Part shown: in pieces, positions 21,037 through 31,018 of the stretch
Layout: the number at the start of each line of letters is the position of its first letter
Position numbering within the stretch: the stretch's first letter is position 1
Assembly: GCA_000733355.1 (NCBI GenBank)
Contig: JNVV01000104.1
Location: 1 to 47,424 of the forward strand
DNA length: 47,424 bases
Source of the DNA: Falciphora oryzae
Lineage: Eukaryota; Ascomycota; Sordariomycetes; Magnaporthales; Magnaporthaceae
Direction of reading: 5' to 3'
Notes under the pieces: generated by a model
What the model saw: only the letters and a program-made list of their open reading frames with translations
Database searches by the model: none
Told to the model about the DNA's origin: nothing
Made by a program: the position numbers and the translations under genes

Positions 21037-22653
21037 ATGCGCACTTGGACATTGCCTCTTAATAAGCCCTGGTCAGCAGGCGCCGTGGAGATATCCGCAT
21101 CCCGGAATGCTGGTTTCAAAGGAGTAGGCGGGATCTTAATGTGGCCAAGCCTAGACAGCAAAAGCGTCTACACCTGGGGAGGCAAAGACCTGCCTGCGAC
21201 TCACGAGTTGGCCACCGAGCCACGTTTATAAACCTTCACGCCGCATTCAGTCGATACCGGAAGAGCCCATAGAAATTAGACGGTGGCTGCAAACAGGCCT
21301 GGCGGTTCTGCAGCAGATCACGACCCCATTTATCGCACCTGCTGGGGTGCTTGGACCACATGCAACGGGCTAGGCTTTTACATAGGTGGCCAAGTTCGTA
21401 ACGCATCCGACGTCATTTACCCGTACAAGCCCAACGGCACAGACGCGCTGTATGACCATCCTGGTTTGGCGATATACAACATGACGGACGATTCGTGGAC
21501 CTACCCTAGGGGAGCCGGGTTCGGCAGCGGGAGACGCGGAGGGATCCACCCGGGCCGCGCGGCAACATGTCTTCCTGCTCTCGGAACCAACGGACAGGGG
21601 ATCGTTGTCTTTCTGGGCGGGCACCATCGCTACGGTCAAAACTGTAGTTTCGAAATGGACACAATTCTCTTTTATGACATCGCCTCGAGGACTTCCCACT
21701 CACAGAAAACCACAGGCTACATTCCTCCAAAGCGCGATCTGGGTTGCGCAGTCGCCGCCAAAGGTCTAGACATCAAAGCCTACGAGATTTTCTTACTCGG
21801 TGGAACTGCCCAGATTCCGGCTAGGACGTTTATACTTACGACCCTTGCATTCCGCTGGTTCGAAGTCCCACAAGATATAGGGATGTCATCCACGTTCTCG
21901 AGAAGGGAACATGCCTGTGCCGCGGTAGGGGCTGGAGGACGGCAGATGATCGCCGTGGGCGGCAAGAGCAATAAGAATAATCGGGCTCAAGACCCTTGGG
22001 GCAAAGGATTGCCAATTTTGGATATGACAGATTTGACATGGGACGACCGATACACACCCGACGCCCCCGACTATCGGCAACCCCAAAATGTCAGGAACTG
22101 GTACTCAAACATTTCGTAAGACCATGCCTGTTCCCCTGTCTGCTTCACACCGCGTGTAGCCCGGCACCGGAACGAACCAACTTCACATGAATAAAGAATC
22201 CGGCACTAACACGACATTTAAAGTAATATTGAAAGCATAACTTGGGAACCAGACGTCAGGGCCTTGTTCGCAGACGCCCTTGACAACACCACGTCCGTCC
22301 CTCCGCCGCCAGTCGAACCGCATGTATCCCTATCGCCACCCAACCCGCCCGCCGGAACGCCCGTTGGGACTATCGTGGGTGCTACCTTGGGCGTCATCAC
22401 CGCGATCGGAGCCGCCGCCGCCGGCGTTCCCCAGTTCTATCGCCATACACCAAGACAGACCTGGGCGCCGCTATAGCAGCAAACGAGATCCAAGGAGCGT
22501 AGTGGGGAGCCGGTAACCAAGGAGCAGGAGCCAACTGCTGTTGAGATTTTAACGCTTTCCTCCGGGAACACGGAGCTCGGCTTCGGACTGCCGCATGAGC
22601 TGGAGGACTTCCGCCAGGCCAGGGAGTTACCAGGAAGCACTCCCATCCCGTGA
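21037..22653 (+). pseudogene. kelch-propeller membrane protein gene, copy 1 (broken)
   Basis: The frame opens MRTWTLPLNKPWSAG and includes WGGK, GLGFYIGG, VVFLGGHH, EIFLLGGT and MIAVGGK: five strand-Gly-Gly kelch-like repeats of a beta-propeller. A Pro-rich linker follows (about 22300-22360), then a Gly/Ala/Ile transmembrane segment (PVGTIVGATLGVITAIGAAAAG, about 22360-22430) and a short acidic tail to a TGA at 22651. This is the layout of fungal type-I membrane kelch proteins of unknown role. Defects: TAA at 21229-21231, TAG at 21277-21279, a stop after NWYSNIS near 22117, and a frame change before the tail. No signal peptide is seen upstream. The paralogue at 26543-28507 shares the whole layout. 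Neither appears functional. Confidence 0.8.
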
Positions 22654-22958
22654 AGGCGCCCATCTCATAAGGGTTTCCTTTCAAGCCGCCCAGCTTGCTG
22701 GTCTACTTTGCAAATAGCTAGGTCTGATTGTAAAGCCAGCGCAGACGCAGTTTCCTGTCCATCCTTCGTCGGCAGTGGCACGATGACTATCTCCTTGCAT
22801 CTCCCAACCTTGAAACAGGAGGAGCAAGACCCTGTCTAAGATGTTAATTGATATAAATTAACGTGGTTCATAAGCGAGTGCCACACACAAACGAGTGCCA
22901 CAATTAACGCGTCCACGCGTCAACCCAACTTCATCCACGAATATTTCCACAACAAACA

Positions 22959-24760
22959 ATGGCAAACAAAAGCGACGAACGCAAGATTGTTCTGGCCCTT
23001 CAAGCGATTGCATCGAATCCACAGTTAAATATCCGGGGCGCCGCCAAGATCTACGAAGTCGACTTTTCCACTCTCGCCCGGCGAAAGCGCGGCCAACCTG
23101 CTCAACGCGACTACATGCCCAAATCACGGAAATTGACGGAATCCGAAAAGGAGGCGCTTGTTAAATACATACTCGAGCTGGATTCTCGCGCATTCCTTCC
23201 CCGGCCTTCTGGTATTGAAGATATGGCCAACCGATTGCTCGCCGAACGCGACGCGGGCACCGTCGGCAAAAATTAGGTCGCGAATTTCGTCAAACGCCAC
23301 GCAAAGCTCGGCACGCGCTGGTGTGAGAGCCGATAAGTAGGTCGTCAGAAGTGGTGGTTAGGTGGGTTGTATTTAGAAGAATTGCAGGCACCAGGGCCGG
23401 AGGCCCTGGGTGCAAGATATCTGTGGGTGCCTGGAGGCCAGGTCACGTGGCCGGCCCAGGCCCTCTGTCAGCCATGACAGCTGGATTCGAAAATACAACT
23501 ACCAGAGGGCTAAATGCGAAAATCCTAAGCTTATTTTTACGTGGTTCGACCTTATGCGAAACACTGTAGCCAAATATAGCATCCAAGATAACGACATCTA
23601 CAACTTCGACGAAACCGGCTTCCTTATAGGCATAATCGCCGCCGTTATAGTTATTACAACATCTAAAGGGCGAAACAAAACAAAGCTGGTCCAGCCTAGC
23701 AATTGGGAATAGGCTACAATTATCCAAAGGGTTAACTATTATAATTAGGCGGTTCTTCCTTTCATTAGTTATCGTCAAAAGGCAATACCACCTAGCTAAT
23801 TGGTATTCGGAAACCGACCTTCCACGCAATTAGGTCATCGTAACGAACGCTAATAAATAAATTACGAACGAATTCGGCCTGAAATGGATCCAGCATTTCA
23901 ACAAACACACTGCAGCTCGTTTTACGGGGTCCCATCGTCTGTTAATACTAAACGGACACAAAAGCTACCACTTAACGGATTTCGAGCTTTATTGCTAAAA
24001 ACACAACATTATTACGTTTTGCATACCTCCGCATTCGTTTTACTTTTTTTAGCCGCTTAACGTTAAATATTTCGACCCAATAAAGCGGGCGTACGGTTAA
24101 TAAATCGAAAACCTAATAAGGTTATACGTTAGCTACGTAACTAAAGTCAAATTCCTTTCAGCGTTTAAAGCGGCATTTTTTAATTCCATAACCGAAAAAA
24201 ATATCTAAAAAGGCTTCCGAAAGGCTAGTTTTACTCCTTTCAATCCGGATTTGGTTTTGGAAAAGCTGAATGTGAGGCTACGGATTCCAACTCCCCCAAA
24301 AACGCCCCTAAACGACCCCAAACCTTAAACCTCCAAAACGCCCCGGACGGTTAAGGAAGCAACTTCGCAATCCAAACATATCAAAACTCGGATCTCCAAT
24401 TACCAAAGCAGCTTTCCGACATTTATATTAGCGGCTATGGACCAGTTTGCGAAAAGGGCCAAAGCAATCATGCATCGGGTTAACCTTTTAAAGGAAAAAT
24501 GCTCCAAACTACGAAAAGCGAACGAAGCATTAAGCAAACGCCGGAAGGCCAAAAAAACACGTATCCGATTTGGAGGGTCACTTACTATCGACGAAATACG
24601 AAATGTTCTAAACCAGCAGGAGCTAAATAGATAGCTACAGCAAAAAATGCGCGACCATAGGGGTTAAAAAAGGAAGGCAACGACAACTCGTCGGCGATAT
24701 GGCACCTGCGGCAAAACCGGACACAATGCGCGCACCTGTCAAAAAAAAGTAGAAATATCC
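22959..24760 (+). pseudogene. pogo/Fot1 transposase (dead)
   Basis: Begins MANKSDERKIVLALQAIAS. A psq-type helix-turn-helix follows (GAAKIYEVDFSTLARR), then a CENP-B-type DNA-binding domain (SEKEALVKYILELD, NFVKRHAKLGTRW). The frame is interrupted by the element at 23322-23479 and resumes WIRKYNYQRAKC. Next comes the DDE domain with YNFDETGFLIG (first Asp, about 23605) and LILNGHKSYH, where the expected second Asp is Asn. The basic coiled C-terminal part (about 24437-24634) ends in a degraded zinc knuckle (YGTCGKTGHNARTC, about 24695-24736) whose first Cys is Tyr. The many internal TAA/TAG fit RIP. A protein with this order would bind the terminal repeats and cut and paste at TA. Confidence 0.92.
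23322..23479 (+). mobile_element. 158-bp LTR-like insertion in the pogo transposase
   Basis: Starts TGTGAGAGCC and ends CCATGACA, flanked by perfect 5-bp duplications GCTGG (23317-23321 and 23480-23484). Removing the insert plus one GCTGG gives a continuous transposase reading frame (GTRW|IRKYNY). It is G+C rich and contains a GGGCCGGAGGCCC palindrome. TG...CA ends with a 5-bp duplication are typical of LTR retroelements, so this is best read as a very short solo LTR or a TRIM-type remnant. There is no coding capacity. Confidence 0.82.
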
Positions 24761-24890
24761 GATGTATACAGTTCTAAGTAGTTTGAATGGATTCCTGGCG
24801 TTGTTGGGTTGGTATGCGCGTCGATTAACCGGAGGTCGGGTGTGGGTGTAGCATTCGCTTGTGTGTGGCACTCGCTTATGAACCACGTTA

Positions 24891-25192
24891 TGCCAAGAGC
24901 AGATATGTAGCTTACTCTTTGACTGTCACCTTTCACCGCACTGCTGCCATATTACTGCTCCGTCTTCTCGCCTATGGCGAGATCCGGCCATATGGAACTC
25001 CGACGTCTCAATCTATTCGATGCAGTCAGCCGTCTGCAGAAAGTTGCAGGTCGCCGGATCTACTTCGCTCGTCCTTCCTCCTTAGTCTCCATAGATATCG
25101 TTCTAACCGTTTCATTATGCACAAAAACTTCTTGGAAGCCTTCTCTGCCACTTGGACGTCCTGAGGACAAAATCTTCATTTAAAACGGGAGG
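24891..25192 (+). other. no gene seen
   Basis: About 300 bp of balanced composition between the pogo element and the solo LTR. It has short open frames without recognisable content and no repeat shared with the rest of the window. Confidence 0.5.
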
Positions 25193-25487
25193 TGTTGGAT
25201 TATTATTCCAGCATTATTCCGGCGCATGCGCTTAAGGGGTTTGGAAGCCTGGAAGGCTTGGGAAGCCCGAGGGGCCCACAGGGCCCCCGTGACCTGGAGG
25301 GCCAAGCCCTGTTGGCAATGTATATAAGGGGCTTGGTTGCCCTCCCTCTCTAGCAGATAGATCCTTTTCCTCTTCACGCACACGATAGAGGATTCCCACC
25401 ACCGTTAGGATCCGTGTTCGTCACTCCTGGGAGATCTCTGTGCCCGGCCCCCATTGGGGCCAACAGGATTACATACTCCTACCAACA
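25193..25487 (+). mobile_element. probable solo LTR (295 bp)
   Basis: Starts TGTTGGATTATT and ends CTACCAACA, giving mirrored termini TGTTGG/CCAACA. TATATAAGGGG at about 25320 is a good promoter TATA. Flanks are GGAGG on the left and GGTGG on the right: a 5-bp duplication with one mismatch. An earlier CCAACA (ending 25465) is a less good alternative end. TGTTGGA-type ends are common among copia LTRs, but no internal region is present. It may drive or disturb transcription of the neighbouring kelch copy (inference). Confidence 0.6.
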
Positions 25488-26542
25488 GGTGGCGGATTTG
25501 CCGGGCACCCAGGTAGTCAGGCTCGCTGCCTTGCCTCAAAAGTTCTTTCATATCACAAAAGCTTATTGACGGCCCCTCCCTGCATCCCTGTTTTCTCCTT
25601 GCCTCTTCCGTCTAGTAGGACAGGAACGAGCCTGGGGATCGATGCTTTATGGGAGTGGCCCCAGACCCCAGAATGCCAAGAAACATAGGATTGTCTTGCA
25701 TCTTCTAGCCTGCGTATGGGATGATCGGGTTTGCTGTTTATTGGTCTTTGAACAGCGACTGGCCTGTTTCGGAAGCAGGTTGTTGTGGCGAAGTGATACA
25801 CGGCGTTGATTTGAGGTCGCACAAAAGCTGACTTTGACAAGTTTTTTTCTTTCAGCTTTGCTTTTGTTGGCAGGTCTATCTTCGTGAGCTAAGACTTCTT
25901 CCCGAATAGGTGAAACATCGCTAAGCCACAACCAGTGGTTTAAACCCAGTCATCCCGAGCTGGCTGGGTGGATCATAATTAATACTGCATGCGACCGAGA
26001 ACGGATGCAGGTCTAGCCTCACCCGTCGCCGAGTACCAAGGAGTCTTCGCTTTGTACAAGGCAATCTTGTCCCACTGACCTAACCTGATGCTCCAGGTCT
26101 AGCCTACAGATGGTATATCAGATGGGACTCGTTTTCTGTCTAGGCTGCTCGCATGACCTGTTTTCTAGACGGTACACGCTTACAGGTCACCAATGTTTAC
26201 TCGTGTATTCTTCACGAGCCTTTGACGTGGCGTATCTGGCAGTCAGGTACGCGCAGCTTCAGGACGAGAGGCTAGGCCTGGCAGTGAATAAGGGAAATAA
26301 ATAACTCAACTCAATGTTATCCAGCTATCGTTCTCGACAAATCGCTTTACATCATGGGCGGCCTCACAAGCGAAGCATTGGTGGGCTCGACGAAAGCAGA
26401 TTGGAAGCCTGGTTAGTCTACCTCCTTCAACCACCTGCGTCTCCCGTCCACATAGCAAGAGTTTCGTCAATCCTCCTAGTCAACAACTCCAGACTCCACT
26501 CTCCTAACAGCCCAGAGCGCCTGTTTCATAGAACCAAGAACC
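25488..26542 (+). other. no gene recognised
   Basis: About 1.05 kb of non-AT-rich sequence upstream of kelch copy 2. Short open frames on both strands lack recognisable domains or splice-linked continuations. It may hold the lost 5' end (signal peptide exon) and promoter of the kelch gene, but I cannot show this. Confidence 0.4.
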
Positions 26543-27348
26543 ATGACAATCCCTCTAGACCGAGATTGGAGCGCGGGAAACGTCGACATCAAAACATTGA
26601 GCAATCCTTGGTTTAATGGGACCGCACCGGTGGCATTGTGGCCGAGCATGGATCAAAAGAGGATCCACCTCTGGGGAGGCAAATGGTCCGGAGCCTCTCC
26701 AAGCCTACGGACCTTTACACCAAACTCGCCCGGAAACGCCCAAGGGCAATGGTGCACGGATGGGAGACGGCCCAGGGACTCCACCACGCAAGAGCCTATC
26801 TACCGAACTGCTTTTGGCAGCTGGGCCAATTGCAAAGGATTGGGCTTTTACCTCGGTGGGACAATTGACACAACCACCGATAACACATACCCCAACCTCA
26901 AAAGCTCAGACGCCTTTGATCTTCCGGGGTTGATCATCTACGACCTAAAGGATGGTCGATGGACGAACCTGACAGCGAAAGGGTTTGGCAGCGACAAGGC
27001 CGAAGGAAAACACATGGACGGAACTGCAGTGTGTCTTCCAGGCCTTGGGACCGGAGGGCAAGGGGTAGTGGTTTTCCTAGGAGGGCATCACAGGAACGGG
27101 TATGGGTAGGTGGACGAGAAGCTCCGTATGGACAACACACTGCTTTTCGACATTGGGACGAGGAAGTTCTACAGCAAAAGACGGCCAGCGAACAAAAACG
27201 CCCGATTACACCTGCGCGGTTGCCGCAAAAAGCAAAACCACCAAGGCCTACGAGATTTTTATGTTCGGCGGCCAGGGCCAGGAACCGGCCCAGACCATGG
27301 TGCTGACAATTCCTGGCTTCCACTGGTTTCAAATCATTCCCAACGTTA

Positions 27349-27600
27349 GGGCGTGTTTGGTGGTAAAGGTGTTTTTTGTTTTTTCCATACAAAAGCTATA
27401 AACCGACGGTTTTTTCCAAATTTAAATCTGATGTAATTTTTGCAAAACTTGATAAAACCAAATTTTTAACAGTTAATTAGTTCTTTTTTAACTAAACGTT
27501 TTAAGCTTTTAAATGCACTTGTTGGTAAAGGGATTTCCAAGCACCAAAAAACTAGCAAAAAACAAAAAACCAAAAAACCATTTACCACCAAACCTGCCCC
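27349..27600 (+). mobile_element. MITE-2, complete copy (252 bp), inside kelch copy 2
   Basis: Imperfect terminal inverted repeats: GGGCGTGTTTGGTGGTAAA at the left, TTTACCACCAAACCTGCCCC at the right. Flanked by TA (27347-27348 and 27601-27602). T-rich/A-rich interior, no coding capacity. The host reading frame is continuous when the element and one TA are removed, which confirms the boundaries. The right half recurs at 20742-20861. The superfamily is uncertain: TA suggests Tc1/mariner, while GGG..GTTTGG ends also resemble some Harbinger MITEs. Confidence 0.9.
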
Positions 27601-27850
27601 TAATCTAGCGCCAGATGGCAGATTTCAGCATACCTGCGCAGTGGTCGGAGCTGGAGGGCGTCAGATGATTGCCCTAGGCGGCAGAAGTCAAAAAGAAGAT
27701 GTGGAACTATTTAAAAACCCGGATCCTTGGGGGAAGGGACCCAGGTTTTGGATATGACGGAACTGAAGTGGGGTAGCGACTACAAACACGCCGCTCCCGA
27801 CTATCAACAACCTGACATGGTCAAGGACTGGTATTTGAACGCCTCGTGAG

Positions 27851-27902
27851 ACCCTCTCTCTCTCTCCCTCTCTTCCTCCCTCCCCCTCTCTTCCTCCCTC
27901 GC
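27851..27902 (+). repeat. pyrimidine (CT/CCCT) low-complexity tract
   Basis: An almost pure C/T stretch built of CTCT and CTTCCTCCCTC units lies between the propeller part and the membrane segment of kelch copy 2. It is microsatellite-like and probably arose after the gene had decayed. Confidence 0.85.
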
Positions 27903-28715
27903 CCGTTTGCAACACGCCCACTGTCGCGCCTCTCCCTTTGCCATTATCCTTAGCGATAAAAAGGCTTTCCATCCCCACCTAACAGGACAAATGACAGAAA
28001 ACTTCAAAGCATCGAGTGGAATCCAAGCACCAAGGTGGTTTTTGAAGAGGCCATGAAAGAGCTTGCCGCCAGCGCTTTATCGCCGGCCAAACCGTCAGAA
28101 GGCGGACTCCTCGCTGGGGCCATCGCAGGCGCGACCGTCGGAGGTCTTGCGGGTCTTGCGGCTGTGGCGGGTTGCATCTTCTACTTCCTCTACCTCAGAC
28201 CACGTCGGCAGCGTAGGCGAGAGGAGGAGCGGCGGCAGGGCCGGTAGAGCTGTCAGGTACCGACATCAACAACGACAGACAGGCCCAGCACGGGCCAGAC
28301 ACCCTCTATCCGATGCCGGAGATGTACCACCCGGTTCCGGAGACGAACCGGCTCTCCTCGCAGCCGACCACCTGGTCTCCCTCCCCGGACATCATCGAGG
28401 ACGGCTCCGTACGGCCCAACGCGACGCCGACCCAGCAGAGCTTCCAGAATCCTCAGGAGTTGGAAGGTGGCAGAGTCGAGACCGCGCCCTCCGGTGGTGC
28501 TCGTTGAACTTGGAAGGGGGTTATGGCTTGTTGGCTGTGGAAGGGGTCTTCAGGGGTTGCGTCAGGGTCGGCCATCCGGATGTGAAAACGGCTAAGACGA
28601 ACGTCCACTGTTGGGCGGAGCCTAACAAATGGAAGAGCGAGAGATGATTTCGGTGCACTTCCTATCATTTGGGCATCGCAACTAAAGCAGCATCGGTGGC
28701 GTGACTACCCCACCC

Positions 28716-30424
28716 TTACTGGGATGATCGAGGTAGCTCTTTGACGAGATCTGCAAGCATCGAGTTGAAATGCTCCCTTTGTTTCTCACTCATTCCTTTG
28801 CTCTCGCCAGAATCACCTTTTTCAGCGCTCACCTTCTTGCCTGCATAGAAAATGTGCGAGGTTAGCATTCGTTTTGGCTTCTCAAGACATGTTTGGGACC
28901 AACCTTCGAGGAACTCTTCCAGGAACTTTTTGAGGAGCGTGTTGGCTGCCACCCGGTCGTTTGGCGGGAGTTCGGCCTCGTGAATCGCCCGATACTCTTT
29001 GAGAACTTCGATCTCCTTTCTTTCAACTCTGGAGACAGATTCCTGCACGGTCTCCCCCTGATCTGCACTGCTCCCGGCGTGGCCTTCACGCGGTGGTGGC
29101 TGTGCCAATCGCAGCACCCGGTCCAGCAGGTTTTGCGTCGTGGTGGCATCAATCCGGACCTCGCCTTGGGCCTGTGCGCTGGAAACGGCCTCCTCCCTTG
29201 CTTTCTGCTCCTGCCAATCCAGCATCTTCCCACGGCGAAGCATGCGGGCCATGGGGAGCAGCCGGTATAGATCGTTTACGGCGTCGGCGAGATCCTCTTG
29301 CCCTTTCGCCAACAGGTCATCAATGCTGGCGAAGTCCGTCAAGGGCATTGGCCGGCTGAGAGCGAGGTCCGCGTCCGTGGAATCCTCCAGGGCAAAGCTG
29401 GCGACGGCATCGACGAGGGCCCGGCTCAAGTCGAGTCGATCAGGGTTTTCTTTGACAAGCTCCGTCAGGATTGATTCTGCAACAGCGTCGTGTCAGCCTC
29501 ACAGGTGCTTCTGATTGTGTGGTGTGATTCCGTACCTCCGATAAGGATAACATCAGCAAGGATAGTGATGAAAGCCGATCGCAGCTCGTCATACAGCCGT
29601 TCTTTCTTCTGTGGTTCCTCACTAGTCTCTCCCCGCTCTCCCTCTGCCGCGGCTGGGTTTGCCTCGTCAAGGATGACATCGATGGCGAGCGGACCGTGGA
29701 AGAGGTCGTCTAGCAGCTGGAACCTCGATATCAGGTGGCTCAACGACCTGCTCCTCGCATCGAAGCTCTCGACGCTCCTCAGCGCAAGCAGGCCGTGGTA
29801 GTGCAGATGCTGAACAACCCGGAAGCTGGACTGCGCAGTGCCGTGTTCAGGGGCCCCTTGCGACTCCACCGAACTCTCGAAGGGCGGTGGCTGATCTTGC
29901 GCCCGCTCATGTCGGTTTGTAGGCTGCCTAGTCGCGGGATTTGAACTGGGGACACGGAACGAGTGGTACCCCGGCGGTGGTGCCACGACTTCATAGAGCG
30001 CGTTGTTGATATCAGTGACAGCGCTCACCACTGCAGCCAAGTCCTCCTGGGCCTCGGTGCCCCACAGGAAGGACGCCCGAAGTTTTGCCAGTCGCCCCTC
30101 TTTGTTTCTCGGGTCCGCCTTGTCGAACCTGATCAATGCATCAGATAGCAGCTTATGGGCATCTTTCACGAAGCGGATGATATTGGTCCTATCGGTGTCG
30201 CTCATCCCTTGCAGAACGGCATCCAACCCCCCCGCCTCGCTGTCGACATACTGACTCCACCAGATCAGGCGGCGTTGCTGGAGGAACAGCTTTGCTTCAA
30301 TGGACTTGAATACCGGATCGCCCGTCGTCTCCGAGGTAGCTCGGATGCGTTTGATGATGAGTGAGGTTTGTGTTATTATCGACAGGGCCTGACTCGTGAT
30401 CACGAGAAGGGAAAGGACCTCCAT
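28716..30424 (-). CDS. HeLo-like domain protein, HeLo gene A
   Basis: Two exons are supported: 30424-29536 and 29476-28716, with a 59-nt intron (GTACGG...CTGAC...CAG). The join keeps the frame (...VILIG|ESILTEL...) and gives 549 aa. A second 63-nt in-frame segment (28903-28841; GTTGGT...GCTAAC...CAG) also looks like an intron; if spliced, the product is 528 aa. Residues 1-110 are a hydrophobic helix (MEVLSLLVITSQALSI) then helices with SIEAKLFLQQRRLIWWSQYVD, resembling HeLo/HeLo-like domains, which in fungi insert into membranes in allorecognition cell death (family knowledge). A Pro-rich linker (about 160-215) precedes a charged helical C-terminus. No ankyrin, NB-ARC or amyloid motif is seen. 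It is divergent from HeLo gene B, 594 bp away. Fold assignment is by eye. Confidence 0.78.
29477..29535 (-). other. intron 1 of HeLo gene A
   Basis: 59 nt; donor GTACGG, internal GGCTGACA branch-like sequence and acceptor TTGCAG on the minus strand. It is needed to connect the two open parts, because the first exon frame reads into a stop at the end of the unspliced frame. Confidence 0.8.
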
Positions 30425-31018
30425 ATTTGCAGAATGCCTGAGAGAATTGTCGGATCATAGGGCGTGGCAAAGCAAAGGGGCAAGGAAAGGAGTAAGGCTG
30501 GCACGGAAGAGAAAGAAGAAACCAGCGGGCATTAGACGTGGTTTTGGGTGTGGTGACTGCGTTCCATGCGATTCTAGGCTAGTCTTGGCTGCCTGATGCA
30601 TAGCGACATTTGATGCCAGAGCCCGTCCATCGCGCATTCGACGACCAGTCAGAGGAGTTCAAAGCTGCCACGAGCTGCGATGCTACGGTGGTGTTGAATT
30701 TTTCGGGGCTGAAGTCGGGCGCTAAACTGAACCAATACTTTGTCCCGTCCACCGCACTTTTTCCATTTTGATGTCGGCGGCCTACATCACTTGACATGCG
30801 TAAATGCGCACTTTGGGGCAGGCTGTGACGTGCAATTCTCGAAGGGAGGGGGCAGCTCCAAAAAGAATACGCCTCTCGCCGGCTATAAAAATGATGACCC
30901 TCTGCAAGAGTGCTGCAAGGGAGCATCGCCCGAGACTCATTCATGCCACGCTTACCTAACCAATTACCCCCTCAGCTTTCCTTCCCCTTGCACCTTCACC
31001 CTCCTGTCGCAATCCAGC
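30425..31018. promoter_or_regulatory. shared divergent promoter of the two HeLo-type genes
   Basis: 594 bp between the two start codons. A TATAAAA box at 30884-30890 is about 130 bp upstream of the plus-strand ATG, within a C/T-rich leader. No clear TATA was found for the minus-strand gene. Open frames crossing this interval have no recognisable content. A shared promoter suggests co-expression (inference). Confidence 0.5.

Larger units (their letters stand above)
22861..24888 (+). mobile_element. pogo/Fot1-type DNA transposon, 2028 bp, RIPed
   Basis: Flanked by TA at 22859-22860 and 24889-24890. Terminal inverted repeats begin ACGTGGTTCATAAGCGAGTG and contain two copies of an (A)ACGAGTG/AAGCGAGTG-CCACA motif. 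The single transposase gene is full of stops. The same ends are found on the 430-bp MITEs in this window. It carries a 158-bp LTR-like insertion at 23322-23479. Confidence 0.96.
26543..28507 (+). pseudogene. kelch-propeller membrane protein gene, copy 2 (broken)
   Basis: Starts MTIPLDRDWSAGNVDI and is parallel to copy 1 along its length: LWGGKW, GLGFYLGG, VVFLGGHH, EIFMFGGQ, MIALGGRS (kelch repeats, 26670-27690), DWYLNAS, then a linker and a strong transmembrane segment GATVGGLAGLAAVAGCIFYF (28133-28192). Basic stop-transfer residues RPRRQRRR and a Pro/Thr-rich cytosolic tail follow, ending at a TGA near 28505. Defects: TAG near 27107, a frame change near 27185, the MITE-2 insertion at 27349-27600, another shift near 27745, and a pyrimidine tract at 27851-27902. 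Removing MITE-2 and one TA restores the frame across that site. The cytosolic tail differs from copy 1. Confidence 0.8.

Noticed and set aside
22895..23127. Overlapping short frames at the start of the pogo transposase
   Set aside because: Only the frame starting at 22959 shows helix-turn-helix and CENP-B-type features.
28063..28647. 194-aa open frame overlapping the kelch copy 2 tail
   Set aside because: Alternative frame of the transmembrane/tail region; the other frame has the membrane segment and stop-transfer residues.
29920..29965. tRNA T-arm-like sequence (GTTCAAATCCCGCGA on the minus strand)
   Set aside because: It is inside the HeLo gene A coding sequence, and no matching acceptor stem, D-arm or anticodon arm could be drawn.
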